From: Micavibrio sp. UBA5703
GTDB taxonomy: Bacteria; Pseudomonadota; Alphaproteobacteria; Micavibrionales; Micavibrionaceae
Assembly: GCA_002420015.1 (NCBI GenBank)
Contig: DIHF01000041.1
Span: forward strand, 1-12,627
Reading direction: 5' to 3'
DNA length: 12,627 bases
Position 1 is the stretch's first letter, and each line of letters opens with the position of its first letter. The position numbers were made by a program, and so were the translations under genes. Under the pieces are notes generated by a model. That model was given only the letters and a program-made list of their open reading frames with translations, was not told where the DNA came from and searched no databases. Positions 1-5,486 of this stretch are shown here, piece by piece.

Positions 1-435
1 GTCGTTTCCGAATATGAGCGCGTCATACGCTCGCCGAGCTGTGAGATGAAGCTGCCGAGCGTGATTGTGCTCAAGGAATTCGTGCCGATGGCACGCACAC
101 CCGCCTTTACCAGATTTAACGTTTTCCTGCGCGACCACTGGTGCTGCCAGTACTGCGCGGGCGGGTTTAAAACCCATGAATTGACTTTCGATCACGTGAT
201 CCCGAGATCGCGTGGCGGACGAACAACCTGGGACAACATTGTCTCGGCATGTCAGGAGTGCAACAGGGCGAAAGGCAACCAGTTGCCGCATGAATCGGGG
301 ATGTACCCCGTCATCGAGCCCAGACGGCCGACGATATTCGAGCTCCAGGAACAGGGACGGAAATTCCCCCCGAATTTCCTGCATAAGAGTTGGGAGGATT
401 TCCTGTATTGGGACACCGAGTTGGTGGACTCATAA
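1..435 (+). CDS. HNH endonuclease, 5'-truncated by window edge
   Basis: The reading frame is open from base 1 and gives 144 residues to the TAA at 433-435. An ATG at 46 exists, but the residues before it read as a continuous part of the protein, so the true start lies outside the window. Visible motifs in this 144-residue part are a CQYC zinc knuckle (C49, C52), the FDHVIPRSRGG block with D64-H65, W77-D78-N79, and a second knuckle C84-x2-C87 followed by N88. This is the zinc-finger HNH (McrA-like/HNH_5) arrangement, in which the His after Asp and the Asn bind or orient the catalytic metal. Family members are usually about 180-190 residues, so roughly 40 N-terminal residues are missing. Cellular role is not established; housekeeping and defence roles are both possible. 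The gene is separated by 59 bp from the next plus-strand gene. Confidence 0.85.
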   Translation, partial: VVSEYERVIRSPSCEMKLPSVIVLKEFVPMARTPAFTRFNVFLRDHWCCQYCAGGFKTHELTFDHVIPRSRGGRTTWDNIVSACQECNRAKGNQLPHESGMYPVIEPRRPTIFELQEQGRKFPPNFLHKSWEDFLYWDTELVDS

Positions 436-494
436 GCAAATGCAATGATCGCAGGGTGTGGTCATTGTTAACGTGCAACGAGAAGGAGGAGCAT

Positions 495-845
495 ATGTTT
501 ACGCATATCACAAATCTTGCACAATCGAGGTCTATGACGCAGGCCGTTGGATTCTTTCTATTCTATACGGTATTGCTGGTAGGCCTATCAACCTTCCTTG
601 GGCACTACATGGTCACGTTCGGCCTTGTAGAAGGCACCGTAGGAAGCTTCTTTGACGGCGGTAACATTCACACGTTGATTGGTACCGGCTGGACGCTGAT
701 CTTGTCCAGCATGATCCTGTCCGGGAAGAAACTGACGAGCGATCTTATGTCAGTGATGATTGCCATGGTTGGCGTTTACCTGTCCTACACGGTAGACGTT
801 CTGCTTGGTATGGTTGTTGTATCGTATCTGACAACCGTTAAGTAA
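495..845 (+). CDS. small three-helix membrane protein, unknown family
   Basis: A 116-residue protein. I chose the ATG at 495 because a strong ribosome binding site, AAGGAGG (483-489), sits 5 nt upstream; the frame is open back to 390 but has no such site there. It has three likely membrane segments, about residues 17-38, 60-77 and 84-112, with short polar links and no Cys or His cluster that suggests an enzyme. The N-terminus carries RS-M-T-Q-A-V-GFF-L-F, which matches position by position the start of the 41-residue product at 3025-3150 (12 identities in the first 35 residues, no gaps). That points to a small family of membrane proteins in this genome. No function can be assigned. A terminator follows at 852-917. 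Confidence 0.7.
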   Translation: MFTHITNLAQSRSMTQAVGFFLFYTVLLVGLSTFLGHYMVTFGLVEGTVGSFFDGGNIHTLIGTGWTLILSSMILSGKKLTSDLMSVMIAMVGVYLSYTVDVLLGMVVVSYLTTVK

Positions 846-851
846 TTAAGA

Positions 852-875
852 GCCCTTCTTGAGTGAAGGGCCTTT
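852..875 (+). terminator. hairpin after small membrane protein gene
   Basis: GCCCTTC (852-858) pairs perfectly with GAAGGGC (865-871) around a 6-nt loop, starting 7 nt after the stop codon, and is followed by CTTTC. The U-tract is short, so it probably works together with the next hairpin. Confidence 0.6.
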
Positions 876-884
876 CGGGGAAGG

Positions 885-917
885 AAAGCCGGGCTGGCGT
901 ATCGCGGCCCGGCTTTT
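885..917. terminator. bidirectional terminator between convergent genes
   Basis: AAAGCCGGG (885-893) and CCCGGCTTT (908-916) form a perfect 9-bp stem with a 14-nt loop and end in TTTT. The A-run before and T-run after make it readable from both strands. It lies between the ends of the plus-strand gene (845) and the minus-strand gene (926), so it likely serves both. Confidence 0.75.
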
Positions 918-925
918 CACTTTAT

Positions 926-2839
926 TTATACCGGTTCGGGGAAATCGGCAGAAGGGTCGGCCGCGAGTTCTGCCTGTATCTCTCGATTGAGTTTAGCAAT
1001 CGACGACCCGCCGGGTAGGCCTCTGCTACCTTTTGCGAGACAGGCATCCAAAGCACCTGCTGTCATCTGCCCTGCATAGGGACCGTGTTCGAGGAAATAG
1101 TTGACGCGTTTACCATTTGGAGTTTTAGCACCAACCGACAGCCATGTGCCTGTGGCAAGGCGATGCGCCAGAAGGCTTTGTTTGATCAGGTCCAGATCAA
1201 GATCAACTTGGTCTTTAACGTTTTTATAATCAAGGTTGTGTTCGTCGGAGAGTTCAGCGTTGAGTTTAGCAATTGATGACCCGCCGGGCAGGCCTCTGGT
1301 GCCTGTAGAAAGTGCAGCATTCAAGTTGTTTGCAGATATCTGCCCTGCATAGGGGCCGTGTTCGAGGATGTAGCTGCTCTTTTTACCATCTGGAGCTTTG
1401 GTTGAGCATGACAGCCATGTGCCAGTGGCGCGGCGATGCACCAGAAGGCTTTGCTTAATTAAATCCAGATCGAGTTCGTCCTGATTTTTAAAGTTTTTAT
1501 AATCAAGATTGTGTTCGCGGGAGAGTTCCGCATTAAGCGCAGCAATCGACGATCCGCCGGGAAGGCTTCTGGCGCCTGTAGAAAGTGCAGCATCCAAAGC
1601 ACCTGCTGTCGTCTGTCCGGCATAAGGACCGTGTTCGAGGATGTAGCTGCCCTTTTTACCATCTGGCGCTTTGATTGAGCATGACAGCCATGTGCCGGTG
1701 GCGCGGTAATGCGCCAGAAGGCTCTGTTTGACTAAATCCGGATTAAGGTCCTTCTGATCGAGATGGTTTTTATAATCAAGATTGTGTTCGCTGGAGAGTT
1801 CGGCATTAAGCGCGGCAATCGACGACCCACCGGGCAGGCCTCTGAAGCCTGCTGCAAGAGAGGCATCTAAAGCACCCGTCTTCACCCGACCAGCATAGGG
1901 TCCATGTTCGAGAATATAGCTACCGGATTTACCACTTGGACCTATGACGGTTTTTGAAAGCCAAGCACCAGTGGCACGGTAATGTGCCAGAAGGCTCTGC
2001 TTGATCAGGTCCAGATCGAGCGGTGGCTTTTTTCTGGCAAAAACGGCCAGATTGGTCTTGGGTTTTTGCTCCGCGCTTTTCAGGATAGTTTTGATGTCCT
2101 CCCACCAGGAATTCTCACTGTGAAACATCACGGCCATGATATCGGGCCGGGCCTTGAGTTGATCCTTGCTGAGGGATTGCCACAGATCGGGGCCGATGAT
2201 GCGTTGGCCCACGAAAGTGATTTCACCGACCTGTTCACACACCGCGATTTCCTTGTCCAGATGCGGGATTTGTACCAGTACATAGGGATGCTGGCGCATC
2301 ATGCGCGGATCGATGGCGCAGGGACGAAGAATTAAATCACTTGTAAAAATATTCAGTTCCTTAAGATGTTTAATCAGCATTGCGAGGCGCGGCTGGGTTT
2401 TGATTTCAAAATTATGGCCCTCGCCCGATGGGGATTGAATTTTTCCCTCATCGGTAAGCACGAAAGTTTTTGCAGACGGTATGACCAGTGCGCCGCCATG
2501 ACGCAGTTGTTCAATAACTTCGTTCAGGCCGATGTGCTGGATACGGTCGTAGTATAATGCCGCTTCATTCAGAATGCCGGAAATTGTCAGTGGTTTTTCT
2601 GATGAAGTTTCACGCGGCAGAGCGGCGGTTGCGAAAGCCATTTCAAGGCTGTCGGAACTTTGGCCATTATTCTTGGCTCGGATGAACTCATCCATTTTGA
2701 TCAAAGGTCTGAGAAGCTTTTCATTGGCCGTTTCTGAACCGTTGTAAAGCTGTGCGGCTTCATAGGCTGCTTGCAGCCACTCTCCATAGCGTGCAAAGCC
2801 TTCGGGGGAGGTTTTTAAAGGATGTTTTTTTATAGCCAT
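926..2839 (-). CDS. 637-residue protein with four 91-residue C-terminal repeats
   Basis: The N-terminal 273 residues match no family I recognise. They are soluble and rich in charged and aromatic residues, with no signal peptide or membrane segment. From residue 274 to the last residue (637) there are four units of exactly 91 residues, starting at 274, 365, 456 and 547. Each holds LIKQSLLxHxxATGxWLS, a Gly-Lys turn, LEHGPYAG, an A-L-(D/N)-A helix and LPGGSSIAxLN. The pattern of a TG-W element, a GP turn and a G-LPGGSS segment resembles, from memory, tandem repeats in planctomycete (Gemmata-like) proteins, and the helix-turn spacing could suit DNA or protein binding. That is inference. No catalytic motif is visible. 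The start ATG has no Shine-Dalgarno sequence, and a possible promoter would put the transcript start almost on it. Confidence 0.8.
   Translation of the reverse strand: MAIKKHPLKTSPEGFARYGEWLQAAYEAAQLYNGSETANEKLLRPLIKMDEFIRAKNNGQSSDSLEMAFATAALPRETSSEKPLTISGILNEAALYYDRIQHIGLNEVIEQLRHGGALVIPSAKTFVLTDEGKIQSPSGEGHNFEIKTQPRLAMLIKHLKELNIFTSDLILRPCAIDPRMMRQHPYVLVQIPHLDKEIAVCEQVGEITFVGQRIIGPDLWQSLSKDQLKARPDIMAVMFHSENSWWEDIKTILKSAEQKPKTNLAVFARKKPPLDLDLIKQSLLAHYRATGAWLSKTVIGPSGKSGSYILEHGPYAGRVKTGALDASLAAGFRGLPGGSSIAALNAELSSEHNLDYKNHLDQKDLNPDLVKQSLLAHYRATGTWLSCSIKAPDGKKGSYILEHGPYAGQTTAGALDAALSTGARSLPGGSSIAALNAELSREHNLDYKNFKNQDELDLDLIKQSLLVHRRATGTWLSCSTKAPDGKKSSYILEHGPYAGQISANNLNAALSTGTRGLPGGSSIAKLNAELSDEHNLDYKNVKDQVDLDLDLIKQSLLAHRLATGTWLSVGAKTPNGKRVNYFLEHGPYAGQMTAGALDACLAKGSRGLPGGSSIAKLNREIQAELAADPSADFPEPV
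929..2020 (-). repeat. four tandem 273-bp coding repeats
   Basis: Units lie at 2020-1748, 1747-1475, 1474-1202 and 1201-929 on the minus strand, with no insertion or deletion between them. Units 2 and 3 share the longest near-identical DNA stretches, for instance around the AAAGTGCAGCAT segments at about 1305-1320 and 1578-1593. The last unit ends exactly at the stop codon but diverges over its final 15 residues. High DNA similarity at constant period suggests duplication with continuing recombination between units. Confidence 0.9.
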
Positions 2840-2845
2840 TCCGGC

Positions 2846-2875
2846 GTTATAAATTAATTGTTATGAAAAAGTAAA
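2846..2875 (-). promoter_or_regulatory. possible promoter for the repeat protein, near-leaderless
   Basis: On the minus strand, TTTACT (2875-2870) and TATAAC (2851-2846) are separated by 18 bp. A transcript starting about 7 bp downstream would begin at or next to the A of the start codon (2839). Together with the missing ribosome binding site this is consistent with a leaderless mRNA. It is a weak consensus match in AT-rich DNA. Confidence 0.35.
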
Positions 2876-2950
2876 GGAGAAATTGCTCATCGCCTATAAC
2901 AAACCTCAGTGTGGGTAGCATAATTATTCCCCTCAAACTCCGCAGAAACG

Positions 2951-2984
2951 CTTGACTTGTGCGCGTTATCCTGTTTTCTATACA
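2951..2984 (+). promoter_or_regulatory. possible promoter for the 41-residue protein gene
   Basis: CTTGACTTGTG (2951-2961) and CTATACA (2978-2984) resemble the alphaproteobacterial -35 and -10 elements. Spacing from the perfect CTTGAC is 21 bp, which is too long. The overlapping CTTGTG gives 16 bp but is a poorer match. The start codon lies about 40 bp further on. Confidence 0.35.
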
Positions 2985-3024
2985 CAGATTTCAATAAAAC
3001 TTCTGATGGGAAGGACGCGCCAGC

Positions 3025-3150
3025 ATGTTTGACGATTTATTCGATTTTGCCAAAAAACGGAGCCTGAAACAGTCGATCGGCTTCTTTATCTTTCACTCCG
3101 GACTGGTTCTGGCCGTGATGGCCGTGCTTAGCGCGATGGGGATTGCCTGA
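3025..3150 (+). CDS. 41-residue single-pass membrane protein
   Basis: A short frame, ATG 3025 to TGA 3150, preceded by AAGGA (3011-3015) 9 nt upstream and by promoter-like elements at 2951-2984. The product starts MFDDLFDFAKKRSLKQ, then has a hydrophobic segment from about residue 18 to the end, so a cytoplasmic basic N-terminus and one membrane helix are likely. The N-terminal half aligns without gaps to the product of 495-845: both have A at 9, RS at 12-13, Q at 16 and GFF at 19-21. This similarity, plus the ribosome binding site, is the main support that it is a real gene. Its last 23 bases overlap the 3' end of dsbB on the other strand. The function is unknown. Confidence 0.6.
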   Translation: MFDDLFDFAKKRSLKQSIGFFIFHSGLVLAVMAVLSAMGIA

Positions 3151-3661
3151 GCGTCTGCATCGCCAGCAGGCAAATGCCGGACAGGGCGAAACACAGGAGC
3201 ACATTATAATTGGCCATCGACAGGCCGAGGATCGGGTCGGCCCAGGGGATTTCATCGCAGCTTCCCGTTGGCGCGCTCAGGATATTTTCCAGCATCGTCT
3301 GCACGTCATCGCCCAGCGGCGGCACGGCGCAGCCCTCAAACGGGGACTTCCACCAGTGGCGCTCGACCCCGGAATGAAAAAAGGCAATGCCGCTGTTGGC
3401 CAGAAAAATCAGGCTGCACAATCCGGCCAGCGAGGCGATTGTAATATCGTTGAGTTTCTTACGCAGGAACAAGGCGAGCAGGGAAACGATAAGGGCCAGA
3501 ACGAAGGGGATGCGCTGGTAAACGCACAGGATGCAGGGTTCCAGATCGAACGCGACTTCGGCAGTCAGGGCGGCGGCCAGCGACAGGGCGGAGATAGCCG
3601 CTACGCCGGAAAAGACGGTGCGGGGGCTGGAGAGCAGTTTTTTTGCATGTGCGACGATCAT
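3128..3661 (-). CDS. dsbB: disulfide bond formation protein B (DsbB family)
   Basis: A 177-residue inner-membrane protein. DsbB passes electrons from periplasmic DsbA to quinone and so keeps DsbA oxidised. The two cysteine pairs expected of the family are present: C43-x2-C46 in the EPCILCVYQR motif after the first membrane segment, and C111 and C135 in the second periplasmic loop (EGCAVP and GSCDEIPW). Four membrane segments fall at about 16-36, 50-67, 73-92 and 145-168, and the length is normal. The start ATG at 3661 is preceded by AAGGA about 5 nt upstream. It lies 17 nt after exoD on the same strand, so the two are probably co-transcribed. R50 after the first Cys pair fits the conserved quinone-site region. 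The 3' end overlaps the small gene at 3025-3150 by 23 bp. Confidence 0.9.
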   Translation of the reverse strand: MIVAHAKKLLSSPRTVFSGVAAISALSLAAALTAEVAFDLEPCILCVYQRIPFVLALIVSLLALFLRKKLNDITIASLAGLCSLIFLANSGIAFFHSGVERHWWKSPFEGCAVPPLGDDVQTMLENILSAPTGSCDEIPWADPILGLSMANYNVLLCFALSGICLLAMQTLRQSPSR

Positions 3662-3678
3662 AAGTCCTTCAAAAGTCC

Positions 3679-4305
3679 TTAAAGATACGACTTTATGGTT
3701 TCCTTGATCATATCAAAGCCCTCGGCGCCGAAAAAGAGGGCGGCAAGAAACAGCAGGAACACCCATGTTGTGCCGATAGCGGCCCCGGCCAGCACCGCCA
3801 GCCCGTCGCGCATGATGATCCCGATGGCCATCAGCGATATGCCAAAGCCCGGCACGGTGTTCGTCAGGGGCAGGGGGATCATGATCGTCAGGGACATGGT
3901 AACGCCCAGAATGCCGGTGATGTTTGAAAATATGCCGCCGGTGACAAAGCTCAGGCGGGGCTGGAATATAAATTCCAGCCGTTTCAGCCATGGCAGGACC
4001 ATATTCAAAAGGCGGTTGAGCTGGTCCCTGGCGACGCCCTTGTTTTTGACGTTGTCGGGGATCCAGACGGTGTGCCGCCCGATCGCCTGCTGGGAGGTCA
4101 GGAAAATCAGTGGCGCAGCCAGAACGGCGCTGATCCCCGGGATGGGGATCATGGCGGGCAGGGAAAACACCAGCAGCAAAAAACCAAACCCCCGCTCGTG
4201 CAGGGCTTCGAGGATATCGGCGACGGTGACCTCCGGCCGGGACAGGCTGGCCTGGAAATCTGTAAATACTTCGGAAATGGAGCGTATATGCATAGCGGTT
4301 GACAC
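3679..4305 (-). CDS. ExoD-family membrane protein
   Basis: A 208-residue multi-pass membrane protein of the ExoD family (PF06055), named for a Sinorhizobium meliloti gene affecting exopolysaccharide and alkali tolerance; the biochemical activity is unknown. An amphipathic cytoplasmic N-terminus (about 1-38) is followed by the family's hydrophobic FGFLLLVFSLPAMIPIPG block (about 40-57), a polar stretch with the basic RLLNMVLPWLKRLE segment (about 97-111), and further membrane segments rich in Pro and Gly (PLPLTNTVPG). The frame starts at GTG 4305, directly after an in-frame TAA. An internal ATG at 4293 (residue 5) is an equally possible start, and neither has a clear ribosome binding site. The GTG overlaps the -35 element of the divergent tRNA promoter. 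Base composition here is clearly G+C-rich, in contrast to parts of the operon after the tRNA. Confidence 0.85.
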   Translation of the reverse strand: MSTAMHIRSISEVFTDFQASLSRPEVTVADILEALHERGFGFLLLVFSLPAMIPIPGISAVLAAPLIFLTSQQAIGRHTVWIPDNVKNKGVARDQLNRLLNMVLPWLKRLEFIFQPRLSFVTGGIFSNITGILGVTMSLTIMIPLPLTNTVPGFGISLMAIGIIMRDGLAVLAGAAIGTTWVFLLFLAALFFGAEGFDMIKETIKSYL

Positions 4306-4326
4306 TTAGCCGTTATCTGCTATCAG
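4299..4326 (+). promoter_or_regulatory. promoter of tRNA-Leu
   Basis: TTGACA (4299-4304) is a perfect -35 and TATCAG (4321-4326) a 4/6 -10, separated by 16 bp. They place the transcript start near 4333, about 35 bp before the tRNA. The -35 overlaps the start codon of the divergent exoD-family gene. Confidence 0.55.
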
Positions 4327-4367
4327 TTCAACAGTTAAACGGCCACCGACCAACGAAAAGTCCAAGT

Positions 4368-4453
4368 GCGGGTGTGGTGGAACTGGTAGACGCGCCAGAC
4401 TCAAAATCTGGTGTCCCTAGGACGTGTCGGTTCGAGTCCGACCACCCGCACCA
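4368..4453 (+). tRNA. tRNA-Leu (anticodon CAA)
   Basis: An 86-nt class II tRNA. The acceptor stem GCGGGTG (4368-4374) pairs with CACCCGC (4443-4449), with discriminator A and an encoded CCA (4451-4453). The anticodon stem CCAGA/TCTGG (4395-4399 and 4407-4411) encloses the loop CTCAAAA with anticodon CAA at 4402-4404, which reads UUG leucine codons. The D-loop GG, the long variable arm and the GGTTCGAGTCC T-arm are all present. Confidence 0.95.
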
Positions 4454-4470
4454 TTTCGGAGTTGTTTTTT
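4437..4470 (+). terminator. possible tRNA terminator
   Basis: TCCGA (4437-4441) can pair with TCGGA (4456-4460), followed by GTTG and six T (4465-4470). The 5' arm lies inside the tRNA T-arm, so it would compete with tRNA folding. A weak stem, but the T-run is clear. Confidence 0.35.
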
Positions 4471-4714
4471 CAAGATTCCCCAAGAGCCTGAACGGCAAGG
4501 ATAATTCTTCGTTTTTGGCGGTTCGATAACCCTCATTTCGGTAGTGGGGCAGCTTCTCGGTAAATATGCGGCACAATGTCGAGCAGTCGGCCTCTAGGTG
4601 GAATGACGGCTTCGATGGTATGCACGGCTATTCGCGCTTGCGACGGGTTGGTGTGAACAAGAGTAAGGAGTTCCGCTTTTAGAGGCTGAAAATCTCTTAG
4701 CAGACGAGCCTTGC

Positions 4715-4736
4715 CTTCAGCTTCGCTTCAGGTTCG
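4715..4736 (+). promoter_or_regulatory. 11-bp direct repeat, candidate PmrA/QseB-type operator
   Basis: CTTCAGCTTCG (4715-4725) is followed directly by CTTCAGGTTCG (4726-4736), identical at 10 of 11 positions. Read as hexamers it is CTTCAG-N5-CTTCAG. PmrA/BasR and QseB-type regulators bind CTTAA-type hexamer repeats with the same 5-bp gap, one helical turn apart. The operon downstream encodes a regulator of this type, so autoregulation is a reasonable inference. Confidence 0.45.
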
Positions 4737-4744
4737 AGGTGCAT

Positions 4745-4772
4745 CCTTGACACTGGGAACATTCAATCAAGG
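4745..4772 (+). promoter_or_regulatory. inverted repeat spanning a -35-like box and the first ribosome binding site
   Basis: CCTTGA (4745-4750) and TCAAGG (4767-4772) are perfect inverted copies separated by 16 bp. The left arm overlaps TTGACA (4747-4752), a perfect -35 hexamer without a well-spaced -10. The right arm overlaps AAGGGG (4769-4774), the ribosome binding site of the first operon gene. As RNA the arms could hide this site; as DNA it could be an operator. Confidence 0.35.
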
Positions 4773-4781
4773 GGCGCTGAC

Positions 4782-5486
4782 GTGCTCAAACTCATTTATC
4801 GGGAAAATAATATAAATACGGCCAACCTGTATTTGAAGGAGGGCCGGACGCGCCGGATTAGTCCGCTGACGCCTTCGGTGGTCAGTATTACCGGGCTTTT
4901 TGAGCCGGAGCGCGAACGTGTGGAAGACTTTATCAGGGCAATTTATAAACAAAGTTATGATGCGGACATCACTGTAAATTACCCGGTTTTGATGAGTGTG
5001 CGGAACGCCGATGGCGATATTCTGGCCGCCGTGGGTTTCCGGTATGCCAAAGACGAGCAGCTCTTTTTGGAATATTACACACAGGAACCAATAGAGAGGC
5101 TTTTGGACTGTCCGCGCCATGAGATCGTAGAAATCGGCAATCTGGCTTCTGCCGGGCAAGGCGCATCGGCCTTTCTGTTTGCGGCGCTGGCTTCCTATCT
5201 GAATAATAAAGGTATCCGTCATGCTGCGGTTACAGGTACGGATTTCCTCCATCGTTATTTCGAGCGCGTGGGCCTGAAACCGCAAAAAATTTGCAATGCC
5301 GATATCAAAGCCGTAGAGCACGATCGGCAAAACTGGGGCAGCTATTACGATACACAGCCGCGTGTTCTGGTTGGCTCCGTCGCGACGGGCGTGAAGCGTC
5401 TGAAACATATGCTGGGTGCTGAGTTTGAGGATTGCCGTCCGCGCCTGTTTCCTCGCCTCCATTATAAACAGGAGGACGGGAATTAA
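4782..5486 (+). CDS. thermostable hemolysin-family protein (acyltransferase-like fold)
   Basis: A 234-residue soluble protein of the T_hemolysin family (PF12261), named after Vibrio delta-VPH. The family belongs to the GNAT/autoinducer-synthase structural clan, so an acyl-transfer role is more likely than a toxin role; that is inference. Family signatures are NYPVLMSV (about 66-73), the VEIGNLAS block (116-123), a GxGA turn after it that could hold the acyl-donor pyrophosphate, a T-x-T-D segment (151-154), LHRYFERVGL (156-165), and WGSYYDTQPRVLVG (185-198). There is no signal peptide. The start is GTG 4782, with AAGGGG 7 nt upstream. The stop overlaps the next start (TAATG), so it is translationally coupled to the ligase gene and heads an eight-gene run. 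Confidence 0.8.
   Translation: MLKLIYRENNINTANLYLKEGRTRRISPLTPSVVSITGLFEPERERVEDFIRAIYKQSYDADITVNYPVLMSVRNADGDILAAVGFRYAKDEQLFLEYYTQEPIERLLDCPRHEIVEIGNLASAGQGASAFLFAALASYLNNKGIRHAAVTGTDFLHRYFERVGLKPQKICNADIKAVEHDRQNWGSYYDTQPRVLVGSVATGVKRLKHMLGAEFEDCRPRLFPRLHYKQEDGN

Larger units (their letters stand above)
4454..4781. other. gene-free stretch between tRNA-Leu and the acyl operon
   Basis: I see no convincing gene in these 328 bp. The first part holds the T-run after the tRNA. The last 70 bp hold an 11-bp direct repeat and an inverted repeat that look regulatory for the downstream operon. A minus-strand frame with no start codon at 4533-4738 is probably chance. I find no second copy of the tRNA 3' end in the window, so there is no visible attachment-site pair. 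Confidence 0.6.

Noticed and set aside
929..2020. Regularly spaced repeats considered as a CRISPR or non-coding array
   Set aside because: Units are 273 bp, contiguous without spacers and keep one open reading frame, so they are protein repeats.
3143..4309. Two plus-strand open frames (3143-3682 and 3695-4309) opposite dsbB and exoD
   Set aside because: The minus-strand genes have clear family motifs, membrane segments and cysteines. The plus frames read as shadows of G+C-rich genes.
4299..4576. Open frames on both strands running through the tRNA gene
   Set aside because: They cross a structurally complete tRNA-Leu and have no motifs or ribosome binding sites.
4533..4738. Minus-strand open stretch in the gap after tRNA-Leu, considered as a decayed gene
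   Set aside because: It has no start codon, would need a frameshift to extend, and its upstream part is created by the CTTCAG direct repeat. About 65 open codons can occur by chance.
4782..5486. Literal reading of the first operon gene as a cytolytic toxin
   Set aside because: There is no signal peptide or pore-forming feature. The family name is historical, and the fold clan and neighbours point to acyl chemistry.
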